Origin: Antrodiella citrinella
Taxonomy: Eukaryota > Basidiomycota > Agaricomycetes > Polyporales > Steccherinaceae
Reading direction: 5' to 3'
Assembly: GCA_004802725.1 (NCBI GenBank)
Contig: SGPM01000120.1
Span: forward strand, 1-64,000
DNA: 64,000 nt
The position numbers and the translations under genes were made by a program. How positions within the stretch are numbered: the first letter of the stretch is position 1; each line of letters begins with the position of its first letter. The notes under the pieces were generated by a model that was given only the letters and a program-made list of their open reading frames with translations, made no database searches and was not told the origin of the DNA. This document shows, one piece after another, positions 11,176 through 22,606 of this stretch.

Positions 11176-12014
11176 GACGCGAACATAGTCTCCAACTGTG
11201 GCAGCGTTGAGGGCGGCTCTGAGGCGAACAAGCGTCAGTGGGGCTCGTGTATGTGACAAGCTGGGTGAGAAGGCATACCAGAGTTGACCGAGTATGTTGA
11301 GTTTGGAGGGAGGGGGATTCGAGATGATGGTGGTAAGAGGACAAGAGAGGATGGGGACTGTCGAGGAGGAGGACGCGAATTTATAGGGAGGGAGATTGGC
11401 CCGGTGGTGGTTGGTTTACATTGAAATCGGGGTTTGTCTTGAGGTCAGCTTGACAGTGTGCGCCGCCCTCCAGTGAGACAACGATTGCTCGGGTGTTTAT
11501 TGAGGACATAGAGCTTATATGTACTTCGGACGAGATCCAGGCATCCGGCATATTATTATTTGACTCTCAAGGTGCAATCAGAGAAAGCTTTTTGCGTGAT
11601 TCTGAGATGCACAGTCTGTCGGTGTGCGCGCAGCGCTTTTGATAACTGGCTCTTGCCACCTGTCATCATCATCCCGGCTGTTTACCAGGCAAGAAGAAAT
11701 GCGAGTACTAGTGGAAATGTACATGTTCAAGTTGTGCATGTCTCAACCAATATACGTGTGAGTGTATTTATTCAGACTGAACCCAACACAACTACAAGTT
11801 GATTACTACTACTACTAGAAGCAGGGAGACGATTTGCACCCTTCAGGCGCGAAACTACGGATCGCGAGACAACCGTAACGTTAGGAGATGAATTTACAAT
11901 ACAGGTATCCGATTCTGTTGGGTGGAGAGGAGGAAGATTGGTAGATGTGGTGGTGTCCGTTAGGTGTGTACGTAACACCTTTGATTATTGCATTGAGGAG
12001 CTCAAATCCGATTC
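11176..12014. other. intergenic region, no gene seen
   Basis: Downstream of the repeat array and 3' of the minus-strand orphan gene. Short frames on both strands are low complexity. Poly-purine blocks occur around 11290-11400. Nothing else could be supported. Confidence 0.35.
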
Positions 12015-13202
12015 TCAAGCAGAGAAGCTCAAACGACGTTTCATACTCTTCGTCTTGACCCGCTCACCCTTGTCCAAGACTCCGAAGCTGTCCTGGGTGC
12101 TCGGTGCAGACATGGGTGTCGTTGGTCCGAAGTCCGGCTCCTCGCTCCTCGCCCTTTCAAACTTGGCTGCCGACCTGAGTCTTCCATGCGCCTTCGGTGA
12201 GGGAACGTATAAGAACGACTCGGCGAACTTCACGACGGGGGCCTCCTTCACCACTGTTGGTGGTGTTATCGTCGTACCGCGCCTCTGCACGGTGCTGGTC
12301 GTCCGAGTCCTGGCAGATGAGACTTTTCTGACCCTCGGCCGAGCTGTAAACGCAGGACTGGGGAGGTTGATGCGTGGAACCGCCTCGATGCTTACGTCGG
12401 CAGCGTCGATCCATTCCGGCTCCTTTTGCATCGGCCCTCCACTGACACTGCGTCTCCTCCCGACGCGTCTCTTCTTCAAAGCCCTCTCCGCGATGGAAAT
12501 GTTCAACCCAGACGGCCTGCCCAACCCCAGCCCCTTCGGGAACTTTCCCCCACTGCCCCATTTCTCGCGCTCCTCATCCCCATCCCCATACTCTTCTTCA
12601 AGGCCTCTCCAAGCCTTCTGCTTCTGCTTCCTCGGGGTTGGCTTCATCGCCTCCGGAAGGGGCTGGAACTGCTTCTGCGACGCCGCAAGGACCTCCTGCA
12701 CCATAGCGGCGAAATCGTTGATGTCGTATAATTCGTGGATCATGAGTTTGAAGGTGAACTGCTGGTCGGACGCGTCTGCGAGCGGGAACTGACGCACTCT
12801 GAGGCCTCTGCCTCGGACGACGGCGATGCTCGTTCTACGGCCCCTCGGAGGCACCATTTCAGCCTGAGATGCCAGAGTCGCCTTTGGGTGTTCGACGGGC
12901 TTGAGGTTGTTCTGGGTTGTCTCGGGCTCGTGGTCGCGATCGGGCTCAGAGTCGTAGTCGGGGAGGGAGATGGAGGTGGCCACGGAGTCAGGGGACCTGC
13001 ATAGCGCGGGTAGGGAGAAGATGGAGGATGTGGGGGACACGGGGAGGACGTCGACGAGAGACTCGAACTCTTTCGGGACGAACATGTCTCTGTCCCCCGA
13101 TGCCAAGCGCGAGAAGAAGTCAAAGAGTCGCGCGAACTCAGTCGTCCTTGCGCTTTGGGAGGAGGGAGTCGCGGTGGTGGGGTGGGTGGTTGTCGCGCGC
13201 AT
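12015..13202 (-). CDS. hypothetical basidiomycete protein, disordered with basic C-terminus
   Basis: An intronless frame of 395 residues from the first ATG (13202). The frame stays open further upstream but without an ATG. The protein is mostly low complexity: a Thr/Ala-rich start, a short ordered stretch (FARLFDFFSRLASGDRDMF), an acidic Asp/Glu/Pro segment, then a predicted folded helix pair (FTFKLMIHELYDINDFAAMV followed by a VLAASQKQF helix). After that come many Arg/Lys clusters (RKQKQKAWRG, LKKRRVGRRRS) and an SP/TP-rich tail ending MKRRLSFSA. The basic clusters suggest a nuclear protein regulated by phosphorylation; this is inference. I recognise no family. Confidence 0.6.
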   Translation of the reverse strand: MRATTTHPTTATPSSQSARTTEFARLFDFFSRLASGDRDMFVPKEFESLVDVLPVSPTSSIFSLPALCRSPDSVATSISLPDYDSEPDRDHEPETTQNNLKPVEHPKATLASQAEMVPPRGRRTSIAVVRGRGLRVRQFPLADASDQQFTFKLMIHELYDINDFAAMVQEVLAASQKQFQPLPEAMKPTPRKQKQKAWRGLEEEYGDGDEEREKWGSGGKFPKGLGLGRPSGLNISIAERALKKRRVGRRRSVSGGPMQKEPEWIDAADVSIEAVPRINLPSPAFTARPRVRKVSSARTRTTSTVQRRGTTITPPTVVKEAPVVKFAESFLYVPSPKAHGRLRSAAKFERARSEEPDFGPTTPMSAPSTQDSFGVLDKGERVKTKSMKRRLSFSA

Positions 13203-14304
13203 TGTCGTTGATGTGTCGTGATGAACAAGTGATATTGGTCGTGAAGGGAGGAGGGTGAGGGGGGAAGGAGGGATATTCCAAGACACAGCACTACTGTTGT
13301 GGTCGAGAGGAAAGAGAGCTCTGCGCGGAGGTGAGCCTCTTAAACGCTAGTCGCTAAATCGTGGCCAGTGATCAGTGATAACTGGTGGTGGCCACTGACC
13401 ACTATCCGTCCGGTTGATATAAGCAATAGTGCCAAAGCCCACGGTACGGCTATTGTCCTCTCTAGGCGCACAATGGCATCCATGAGTGTGGCCGATCTAG
13501 ATCGTTGTCCGATGGCGGATAGCAATGCGTCTGATCTGCTCAATACGATTGGTGTATCCTGCCATAGAGTTTGTTAATGTGGCTTCTGCTTCTCGCAGCA
13601 AAGCCGTCGCATAGCTATTTGCTCCTAATATACGCTTGTACAATGACGGCGCTCCGAAAGAACAAAGCACCTTGTTTCTCCGTCGTTGTGTCGACCCGGT
13701 ACCGAGGCAGAAGGTTCATGGTATAAGTTATTTTATCTCACAGCGAAAATCATCTGTAGACTATATTCTGACCCGACACACTAGCGAAGACGCGTCGACG
13801 GAGGGGAAAAACGCGTCTGTGGCGTCGCACCGGAAGACGCGTCGCGGTCACGTGACTTATTTCACAGGGACACGCTGAGGCTGTGTGACTCGGAACGACG
13901 CGGAAGCGCAGGAAATGTACGGGGAATGGATGGTATCTTGAGGCCTGAGTACTGAGTTCCAGAGGCAACAGGAGAGGAGCGGAAGGAGCGGAAGGAGCGG
14001 AAGAGTCCTGCACGCGGAACGCAAGAGGTACCTAAGCTTTCGCAGTCGAGCAGTTCAGCCATTCAAATGATGGATTAGATGTGGGATACAACGACTCGGA
14101 CGCTACAGCGATAAGCAAGACAAAACAGTGCGATGAAGATATTGGACGTGTTCCAGGGTTGCGATGACTGAAGTCCAGAGAAAGATGAAGACAACAATGA
14201 GGGTGCGCATGGTGAGGAAAACACGGGAAGAGAGGTGAAAGTGTCCGACGTGGAGAGACCAACGGCAGAAGATAGAAATACAAGGAGTACTTGTGGTTGG
14301 CCTA
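13203..14304. other. intergenic region with short purine repeat
   Basis: No supported gene. Contains four near-perfect copies of a nine-base GGAGCGGAA unit (about 13975-14001) and scattered G/C-rich direct repeats. Minus-strand frames here are Ser/Pro/His-rich and probably represent skewed composition rather than genes. It includes the promoter of the 395-residue orphan and the 3' flank of the UPF0357 gene. Confidence 0.35.
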
Positions 14305-14868
14305 CTACAGTCGAGTGACTGCCTTCGAGTCCAAAGGTAATCCTGTATATATGTGCTTAGATGGAGGCGTATACATCAAGATATGCAGAACTCACCTGAG
14401 GGACTGATTCCGTTCGCGGCAAAGATTTCATTCTGGCGAATTAACCTAGCCTGATCGAAGCTGTGGCGATCGTCAGTCACAGCAAATGGATGTATTAGAG
14501 TAAATTTGGTACTCACTTCACCCTCTCTCGACGCATAATAGCAAAGACCTCCTGAGTGCCGCGCTCGTCCAATCCAGCCCGTGAATCGCCTTCCTCAATA
14601 TTCGCCTCAATATCGAATGACTCAGAAGTCAACCCGGCATTGGCCTGATCCTCAAATGTGGCGAGAGGAGTGTAATGATCAAACCGGGGAAAGAAAGACT
14701 TTATCGGGTTGGGAACATGGGAAACGAGCGTGGCGCGGTATCTGAACATCACTAGTGTATCATGATAGAATGTTAGCACGATGAAGAGTTTGAATCCAGA
14801 GGGAGGAGGAGGGACTTACACATTACCAGTAATGTTGATAGAGCAAGAACAGACAGCCAGAACAACAT
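14305..14868 (-). CDS. UPF0357 family single-pass membrane protein
   Basis: Four exons. Exon 1 (14820-14868) encodes a hydrophobic anchor (MLFWLSVLALSTLLVM). The central exon carries an acidic stretch (FDIEANIEEGDSRAGLDERG), and two short 3' exons give the family hallmark FDQARLIRQNEIFAANGISP and then PSGLPLDSKAVTRL at the very C-terminus. That ending, with a Gln/Asp-Ala-Arg-Leu-Ile-Arg helix and a 'GI.PSG.PLD.KA.T.L' tail, is how I recognise the UPF0357/YCL012C group, whose function is unknown. The start is the ATG directly before the hydrophobic segment. All splice junctions were placed by frame continuity. Confidence 0.75.
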
Positions 14869-15543
14869 TGCGACTAATTTATGGGCTGGCGGGGCGGTTG
14901 CGAGGTTGGGGTGTTAAGCGAGGTCCCGATTAGGAAGCTTCTTGTATTTGTCGGAAAAGCATTACATAATCACTGAAGATGTGGAATATGATTTATAAGT
15001 GCTTCTCCGATCCTCATTTCAACTGGAACCAAGTCGTCAATTGTACGCACACTGAGGCAACGGAAGGGATCGCAAGACGCTCTGCCTCGGATAAGACTGA
15101 CTTGTGCGCAGATGAATGTCGGTGACACCAGATCACGGCGGTTGTATCGTGCCATTTGGCGCTGTGGTTGCTAATACTAGTATCACTGGCACAACCTGAC
15201 TTCGACGACGACGTGAGCCTCAGACTGAATAGGTGAGTTGAACTTGAAGTGCGCTCGGTATACACTGGCAGCATCACTGAACGCATTTCATTGGGATCAA
15301 AAGTCTCAACCGCTTCCAAGGGGGGTCAAAAAGCGGCAGGTTCGTGCATTCAAGCCCGGATCCCACCTGAACATACTCCTGGACTCCTCAGATCGGTAGG
15401 CACCTATTGAATCGAGGGAGGTGTCGCTGATACGCTGTATCCTAGGCTCCCTGATCAACATTACCGCTTCTGCAGCTTTCCTCGCCTGCAATTGAGCTGA
15501 AAGTCTGTGTGGCGTCGCCGACCAGTTGCCATTGCTTAGTACG
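14869..15543. other. intergenic region, no gene seen
   Basis: Divergent interval between the UPF0357 gene and the F-box remnant. Frames on the minus strand overlap the F-box sequence in antisense and carry no recognisable motif. Confidence 0.35.
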
Positions 15544-16612
15544 ATGCTCTCGCATATCAAGCGGACCGCAATCTCATCCCTCCCCCCTGAGCTATTGACC
15601 CTCATCTTCTTGTACGCTCTCGACGCTCCCGGCCTTTGGGAGGAACTCAAAGAACTCACTCACGTTTGCCAATCGTGGCAAGATGTCACTCTCAGAGCAC
15701 CGATTTTGTGGCGACAACTAGAGCTATACAACAACTGGTCCCTCAAATCTCGGCAAGAGCTCCTTAGACGTTCTTCTCCAATGCCCTTCCATCTATCTCT
15801 CGCGTATCTGGAAGACGACACCTCGATGCAATTGCCACAATCGGAGCTGGACCGCATGGAGACTTTAACCATTGATTGTGTACATCACTTTTGCGAAGCA
15901 CGCTCACAACAGCTACCCGCATTGCAAAAACGCCATCTTTGCTGCCACTTCTGTGGAATGAATATCATTCCTTTCCTGACATCTGACTTGAATCACCCCT
16001 TCAACATATGAAGACTCTCACCTCCTCGTCAATCGCATATGACGCGATATCCTCGTTCTTCCGCCCCACTCGATCGTTGCGGATCCAGTGTGATCATTGG
16101 AAGGCCCAGACTATCCTCACAGTGGACCTCCTTTGCGCTTTGGACGCTATGCCATTTCTAGAGAACCTGCACCTTTAACTTCCGTGCAACGTCACCCATT
16201 CCCACGTCGAGGCCCCTGCCGTCAGTTTACTCCATTTGCGACGCTTCGACTTGGAATGCAATGCGAGTGCTTGCAAAGGCATTGTTGGCGATGCCGAAGG
16301 CTTCAACTGGCGGAAGAGTTACGCCCATTGGTGGGCAGGCTGGAATGGGATGGTGTCAATGTTGAGGCTACTGTGACACGGTCTCGCGGGTTCACCACTC
16401 AGGCTGGGGACACTGTTGGACTGCATCATTATGGGTACGTCGAGTTTTTAGGATCAGTCAAACTCATACACATGGTCAGTATGATTCGTATCCAAATCGC
16501 TCGGTCAAGTCTAAGTTATCCCTTTGCAGCGCCACCTCTTTACAGACACCTAGCAGACGTTGGTTGGTTGGTATTCTCACATCTGAGTCCGCTCTCATGT
16601 CTCATTAGATAG
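15544..16612 (+). pseudogene. decayed F-box protein gene
   Basis: The frame from the ATG at 15544 begins with an agaric-type F-box (ISSLPPELLTLIFLYALDAP, then THVCQSWQDVTLRAPILWRQ) and continues through a Leu-rich segment until a stop near 16011. The sequence resumes in another frame at 16008 (TSSSIAYDAISSFFRPTRSL...LLCALDAMPFLENLHL). There it meets an in-frame TAA at 16176-16178, then continues as recognisable LRR-like protein (HSHVEAPAVSLLHLRRFDLE) before further stops. One frameshift and one nonsense codon, not explained by GT-AG introns, make a full-length protein unlikely. F-box proteins recruit substrates to SCF ubiquitin ligases and are greatly expanded in Agaricomycetes. A truncated product is possible. 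Confidence 0.6.
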
Positions 16613-16961
16613 CCTATGTTGCTTTATTCAAGTCCATTGCTGTATGTACACTTCCATCCGCTGCTAGCTTCGTATCCGTACGTAGTCTGCTGTACCCTAT
16701 GCTGTAGCTGTACGCCTTCGAAGAAAACGAACGAATCAAACACCTCTGTAATTTGAAGTTGAAGGAGTTCAACTTAACTTGTTGTCCTCGTACTACCTCG
16801 TACGGTCTGGAAACCACCTCGGCACGGCTCCGACCCGCCAAACAACCACAATAGACGCCCACCACTGATCCAAGCATAAGCGCCGTCCTTCCTCCCCGAC
16901 CCGATCCTCACCACCACCACCTCCACACCAACTAACCAACCCTATCCACACTTCGACGAAG
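16613..16961. promoter_or_regulatory. COX9 upstream region
   Basis: No coding sequence. The last 100 bases before the Cox9 ATG are strongly C-rich and CA/CT-rich (repeated CCACC), consistent with a leader of a highly expressed mitochondrial protein gene. Confidence 0.4.
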
Positions 16962-17344
16962 ATGATCCCACCCATCACCGGAAAGCTCAGGAAACGTTTC
17001 TGGCTCGACCTCACCACCGCTATGGGTCTGGGTGTCACCGCGGGCTACGCTTACTGGTGAGTGCCCTTTCTTTTTTGGGGCCTCGTGTTTGGAACAGTTG
17101 TACTGATGCGATACGTCGTGTGTTTAGGTATGGCATCCACTTGAAGCACGGTGAGGATTGAGCCTACTCTTCTCGAATTTGGGCTGGTTTGGACAGTTGT
17201 CGTGATATTGGTGTTGTCGGGCGGGGGGGGAGGAGCACGGATTTGATTGTGAACGTGTTTTGACTGACGGTTGTCTTTTTCGACTTTACAGTGCAGAAGC
17301 AGGAGGCGTACTACCTCAGGCTCGAGCGTGCCAGGCAGCAGTAA
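16962..17344 (+). CDS. COX9: cytochrome c oxidase subunit VIIa (Cox9-like)
   Basis: Small inner-membrane subunit of respiratory complex IV. Three exons (16962-17056, 17128-17150, 17292-17344) give 56 residues against about 59 in yeast Cox9. The N-terminus MIPPITGKLRKRFWLDLTTA matches the yeast pattern 'APITG..KRR...D', followed by a single Gly/Ala-rich membrane segment (MGLGVTAGYAYWYGIHLKH) and a charged C-terminal helix (VQKQEAYYLRLERARQQ). The middle exon is only 23 nt. Very small genes of this type are easily missed by prediction. The start is the only ATG that fits. Confidence 0.85.
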
Positions 17345-17769
17345 ACGCCACCCCTCGCGGCGGAACTTAGCGGAAACATAGTAGACGGACGGACGCGTGG
17401 GGGAGAGACAAGAGATGTAGGGGCGAGAAACGGCCGCGTTTGTGTCGCTGGAACATAACTGCAATGGTCATCCGTTAACTATTCTTACCACTCGTGTTGC
17501 TGTCCATGCGCACCCCGCTCGCCCGACCAAGAATGCCAGTGTTGTGTAACAATTTGAGTGGATGGTATTAGAGTGTGATTGAAAGAAGTCCGAATCCAGA
17601 CACATACAGCAGACCGCGACATAACGACATAACAGCAGTAATAAAGGGCACGTACGCTCGCTCACGATGAAGTGGCAAATACTCGTAAAAACATGTTGGT
17701 AGGGGCGTCGAAAGAAAGATGAAGGAGATGGTGGCGAAGACATACATAGTGATATGACAGATAACACCC
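17345..17769. other. convergent 3' region between COX9 and the J-protein gene
   Basis: Holds the 3' untranslated regions of two genes that converge. A run of ten Gs near 17221 is within the second COX9 intron, just outside this interval. Minus-strand frames read through from the J-protein locus but lack motifs. Confidence 0.35.
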
Positions 17770-19303
17770 TTACTTCAACAAACCCATCTTCCTCAGCTCG
17801 TCGCAGCTCTCTATCGGCTCCGCCTCTATCCGATGCACCTTGTCCCAATCCGTGCCGATCCCAAACAGACCCACCTCCCTTTCCTTCCTGCGCTCCTTGT
17901 AGTCGAGCCCGCGCTGACACGACGTGTACAGCTCCTGCGTGTACGCCCGCTCGACGTTCCCCTCGAACCGCCTCAGCTCCGGCGCCTTCGACCCCGCCCT
18001 TGCCAAATCTGCAGCGATAGGGTGCCCGGAGAACTCGGCCGCGTTGACGTGGTACTTCACGCCCAGCCCCGTCGTTTGTCGCTCGACGTTGTACCGCGTG
18101 TTCGGGGAGAAAGAGAACTGCGGGTCCGGGGTGGGCGCGGTGGTGAAGAGGCTTGGGAGGGCGTTCAGGAGGGAGAAGGCGAGGAGGATGAAGAGGGGGA
18201 GGAGTTGGACGAAGAGGGAGCGCGGTTGGGCGTTCCCTTGGTTGGCTTGGGGCGGAGCTGCGTTCCTGCCCATTCGGGTCGTACGGAATCCACCTGGACC
18301 AAATGTCGCTGTGAACACTGCAAGAAATGAGCACATTATTCTGAGAGTATATAATATTAGGAACTCACTAGGTCCACCGCCTCCAAATGACGCGCCTCCC
18401 ATTGGGCCTCCACCGAAGAACATGTTGAACAAGTCTTCTGGACTCAGCTCTCCGTCGAAACCTCCACCGAATGGACTGGCAGCACCGCCACCGCGAGATG
18501 CGGACGACATTCCTCCGAACCGGCTTTCAGGGTCTGAACCATGTTGATCAAACGCAGCTCGTTTTTGTGGGTCTAGAAGTAATTGAGATGGCATTCCTGG
18601 AGTCCAATGAGCAGAGCATACCTGATAGTACTTGGAAAGCTTTTGAAACCACTGTGCATGCGATAAATAATCAGTCTACTGGTCAAGAAGAATATGTGAA
18701 TACACACTCTTGAAAGCCTCATCTGCTCCAGGTGCGCCGTTCTTATCCGGATGCAACGTCAACGCCAACTACACATGACGGTTAGTACATCACAATGCAG
18801 CCTTGAAGAACGACGGTGCGTACCTTGCGATAAGCTTTCTTGACGTCTGTTTCCTCGCAATCCCGCTTCAAGGACATGATTTCATAATATTCCGTCACTT
18901 TGCACATACGTATGCGCTTGACGACCGCAGCCTGCTCCGGGGTATACTCCCTCTTCTTCTGTTCCGACGCGCCTGCATTTCCATTCGCTTTTGGTTCCGC
19001 AGATGACTTGCCGTTGGGCTCAGAAGGCTGGTGACGGTGTCTCGTGCCTGACGCAGAAGGGTGTGTCTCTGCTGCTGAACTCGACGCGCCCTCGGCAGTC
19101 CCGTTCGACGTTGAAGCAGACGGTGTGGCCGACGCTGCGCTCTCCTGCTGCTCGATGATGTCGAGGAGCTTTGTTGCTTCGGGAGTGGTGAAGAGGCTGA
19201 GAGACTTTTGGCAGAATCGACGTGCGGATGGAAAGTTGCCTGCGTTCCGGTGTTTCTGTGCGATGGAGAGGCATTTGATAGCTTCGTCTTTGTTGCTTTC
19301 CAT
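17770..19303 (-). CDS. HLJ1: ER membrane J-domain protein, Hlj1/DNAJB12 type
   Basis: Tail-anchored Hsp40 co-chaperone that stimulates Hsp70 at the cytosolic face of the ER. It has an N-terminal TPR-like helical start (MESNKDEAIKCLSIAQKHRN), then a Ser/Ala/Thr-rich linker. The J domain spans three exons (VTEYYEIMSLKRDCEETDVK, ALTLHPDKNGAPGADEAF with the HPD triad, VSKAFQVLSDPQKRAAFDQH). A Gly/Phe-rich segment follows, then a membrane helix (LFVQLLPLFILLAFSLLNAL), and the DUF1977 C-terminal domain typical of DNAJB12/14 (VERAYTQELYTSCQRGLDYK ... ESCDELRKMGLLK). Yeast Hlj1 works with the ligase Doa10 in ERAD, and a Doa10 gene lies 13 kb away. It is divergent from the PP2A B gene across an assembly gap. 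Confidence 0.9.
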
Positions 19304-19806
19304 CTTGGTAGAGGGACGGAAAGTGGTCGTAGAAATGGCGGTCGTGGGGGTGAGCTAAGAGCTGACTACGTGGAAGCTTATCCGTTACTAGTGTGAATAC
19401 AATAATTTTGTTATGGGCATACAAATAGGCACGTCATACGTTGGACGGGCTAGTAGGTGGAAACAGAACAGCTGCACAAATTGAACCCCTGAGACCATGA
19501 CCCCCTCGCGATGCACAGACCCGACGCAGCGACGAGAACAAGGTCGTCGACGTCGTTGAGAGCGACGGAGAGGTTGTGGCCCGAGGGAGACGCCACGAGA
19601 GCCAAACNAGNGCNAANCANGNGNANAGCAAAGGNGNNCNNNANNNNCTNGCCNNNACTCTCTTGCNANCACTCTACNNGCNATCANTCGTCGNNNNNNC
19701 CNNCNNGTATTNCACNNCNTNTTTCANNTCCCATNCANNTCCTANNCATCATCGGCCCATCCACAACTCGCGTCCACTCGCGCTGCACACCACTGCACGT
19801 TCAGCT
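19304..19806. other. divergent promoter region containing undetermined bases
   Basis: Bases between about 19608 and 19735 are peppered with N, and single Ns continue to about 20033. The interval separates the divergent J-protein and PP2A B starts and must hold both promoters. Nothing further can be read through the Ns. Translations across this stretch on either strand are not reliable. Confidence 0.7.
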
Positions 19807-21543
19807 ATGGAATCAGACGGATCGACCTCAGGAGGTTGGAGATTTGCNCAGTGTTTCGGTGANAAGGGCGAGGTAGAGGACATCACAGAAGGTGCGCTCT
19901 CGCTGCAGCCACTGTGGCNACCCTCCCCACTCTAATCTCTCTTTCGTGTCCCCCGCCGTNCCNCATCTCTCCCTATAGCCGACATCATCTCTACCGTCGA
20001 GTTTGACTCTACAGGAAACTATCTTGCAACCGGNGACAAGGGTGGCCGTGTCGTCTTGTTCGAGCGCAACGAGCAGGTGCGTACCGCACGTCAACCTCTC
20101 ATCCGATTGTGTTGATCCCCCAATATAGAAAAAGGGTTGCGAGTACAAGTTCTACACCGAGTTCCAGTCACACGAACCAGAATTCGACTATCTTAAGTCT
20201 CTGGAGATTGAGGAGAAGATCAACAAGATCAAATGGTGCAAACGACAGAATGCTGCTCATTTTTTGCTATCCACAAATGGTGCCTTTTCCGTCCCGCGTC
20301 CGTTCCAGATCGTCGTACTAACGGGCTGCGCGCTCTCCTTCAGACAAGACGATCAAGCTATGGAAGGTGTTTGAGAAGTCTCTCAGGGTAGTATCCGAGT
20401 CCAATCTCTCTGACGGGCAACGGCCACTACCTCCTCCGACCGTCACACAACACCTGCGATTACCGCGCATGACTCAGCAGGACAACATTATTGCTGCTGT
20501 CCCTCGCAAAGTCTACTCAAACGCACACGCGTACCACATACACTCCATATCCGTCAACTCTGATCAAGAAACGTACATTTCTGCTGACGACTTGCGGGTC
20601 AACTTGTGGAATCTGAACATCAGCGATCAAAGTTTCAGTACGTACCCGTTCGGCTTGGTCACCTCGGGGTATGCTTATTTCCTGACACACACGCGTGACT
20701 GTAGACATCGTGGACATCAAGCCTGTAAACATGGAAGAACTGACCGAGGTCATCACCGCGGCCGAGTTCCACCCATCACATTGTAATCTCTTCATGTACT
20801 CCAGCTCGAAGAGCAACATCAAGCTCGCAGACATGCGCGACTCGGCGTTGTGCGACCGACATGCGAAGATGTTCGAGGAGGAGGAGGACCCAACGAACCG
20901 ATCGTTCTTTTCGGAGATCATCTCCTCCATCTCTGACGTCAAGTTTAGCCGAGACGGGCGGTACATCCTCTCCAGAGACTACCTCTCGCTCAAGATTTGG
21001 GATGTGAACATGGAGAGCAAACCGGTCAAGACTATCCCTATACACGACCACCTGCGTGGAAAACTCTGTGATTTGTACGAGAACGATTGTATATTCGACA
21101 AGTTCGAGTGCACGTGGAGCGGGGATGACCAGTGCGTATCTCATTTCGCGTCTCAATTCTTGCTTGAGCTGACAGTGTACTTTAGACATATCTTGACCGG
21201 ATCATACCACAACTACTTCCGGATATACGACGTCGAGACGATGAACGATGTGGTTCTGCAGGCGGACAAGTCCGCGTTCAAGGCGAAGAAGATCGGTGGT
21301 CCTCTGCCAGGGAACAAGCTGGGTGGTACGGTCAAGAACGGCGTGCGTCCGGGTGGTCTGCGGGAGAACATGGCGCTGGATACGCTTGATTTCAACAAGA
21401 AAATCCTCCATGCTAGCTGGCACCCGCGGGAGAACACGATTGCGGTACGTCTTCCATTCTTTCATCGTGTAGAATGACACGCTCATGCCTTTGTCCCTCA
21501 GATTGCAGCAACCAATAATCTGTTCTTGTATAGTGCAGCATAA
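19807..21543 (+). CDS. protein phosphatase 2A regulatory subunit B55 (WD-repeat)
   Basis: Substrate-selecting B subunit of PP2A (orthologue of yeast Cdc55, fission yeast Pab1), which controls mitotic entry and exit. About seven exons. It starts [20 protein letters not shown] and has B55 blocks in order: [147 protein letters not shown] and, at the end, [20 protein letters not shown] and LFLYSAA. Length fits the family's 450 or so residues. Three undetermined bases in the first exons leave a few residues unsure. Two of them are read as Ala and Asp by homology. Confidence 0.93.
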
Positions 21544-22606
21544 TGATGTTACATAGTATGTGTCTCACGTTTTGGTTCATGGGCAATGCAACGTCAAAAA
21601 ATTAGAGAACTCACTGCCGTTTGTAAAGCCTCCGGTTCTGCGATCAACGTCCATGTTCATGAAGCCCTTCACGTCTCCTCATCCACCGCTACGAACATTC
21701 GAGAGACCCGAGCTGTCTCTGTCTCTGTCTTCCCATCCCCTACCTCACTCCACGAATATGGCATTGCTCGCACCCGGTCCCATACCTCCTTACCACACCA
21801 CCAACGACCGACCATCTCATTTCGTAGCCACCACAAGAACTAATATCACTGTGTCCTGCACACCCCACCTCTGCCCATTTCCTCATTCCCTCATTCCCAT
21901 CGCCGTGCTGTTCTTCTTTGTCGCCACGTCAACGTCAACCTTTCAGCCCTCTACCTACCTTCTTTGCACACTTTTGCGCAGCCACTCGGACTTGGATTCA
22001 CATGCCGGGCTTTCCGTTCATTTTTTCTTTCTTCTTTTTTGTGTCTCCAATTATCTATTAGATGCTTCGTGGCTACTGCGAAGTCGTTCTTTCTTTCTAC
22101 CCACCTGTTCTTCATGACCCTTTCTTCAGTTCAAAAATTTACCCATCCTTTTGCCCGGTTTGCGTCTAATACTACACTTCTTTCTCCCCTTTCACCTCAC
22201 ACTCCCTTGACGGCGACCTCGACTCTGACTCTAATGCGCGACTTCTCCTCTTCTTACACTTCTTACACCTCTGTCTCTTTCCTCTGTTTTCTGTGGACGG
22301 GGCGTGTGGGGCGCGTTTTTACGGATTTGCATATGTAGAAAGGATATTGAGAAACAGAAGCTGGGAAAGAAGAGAAGGAAGTAAAGGGAGAAGGAAGAAG
22401 GGAAGGAAGGAAGAAGGATATGTACGTATTGTGAATAAGAAGTTATCTCTCTCTCTGGTCGCGTTGTGCGTTCTTAGTCTGCTGTGGCAGGATTAGGTGG
22501 GTGTTCTTCGATCCGTCTCTGCGGACATGTGGTGCGCGACCTGGACGTTCGTGAAATCACTGTATAATGTTTACCACGCACAAAAATGACAAAGGGGACG
22601 GGGTGT
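21544..22606. other. long pyrimidine-rich intergenic stretch
   Basis: About 1 kb of strongly C/T-rich plus strand (21650-22290) with many TTTCTT and CCTC runs, followed by a purine-rich block (22330-22430). The long open frames in it are Ser/Thr/Pro/His/Leu-rich and reflect composition. It contains the 3' flanks of the convergent PP2A B and EMC5 genes. No gene is supported. Confidence 0.45.

Noticed and set aside
10579..11256. Repeated peptide ADASAEWELG in plus-strand frames
   Set aside because: The copies fall in different frames and are interrupted by stops; it is the translation of a DNA repeat, not a protein repeat.
12140..13291. Frames of 100-284 codons on both strands over the 395-residue gene
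   Set aside because: Shadows of a G/C-biased coding sequence; they are Arg/Ser/Pro-rich and inconsistent with each other.
17840..18550. Plus-strand frames of 165 and 207 codons opposite the J-protein gene
   Set aside because: Antisense of the J-protein exons, whose motifs are clear.
21560..22338. Long plus-strand frames of 124 and 185 codons
   Set aside because: They lie in a continuous C/T-rich stretch and translate to Ser/Thr/Phe/Leu low complexity; no homology pattern.
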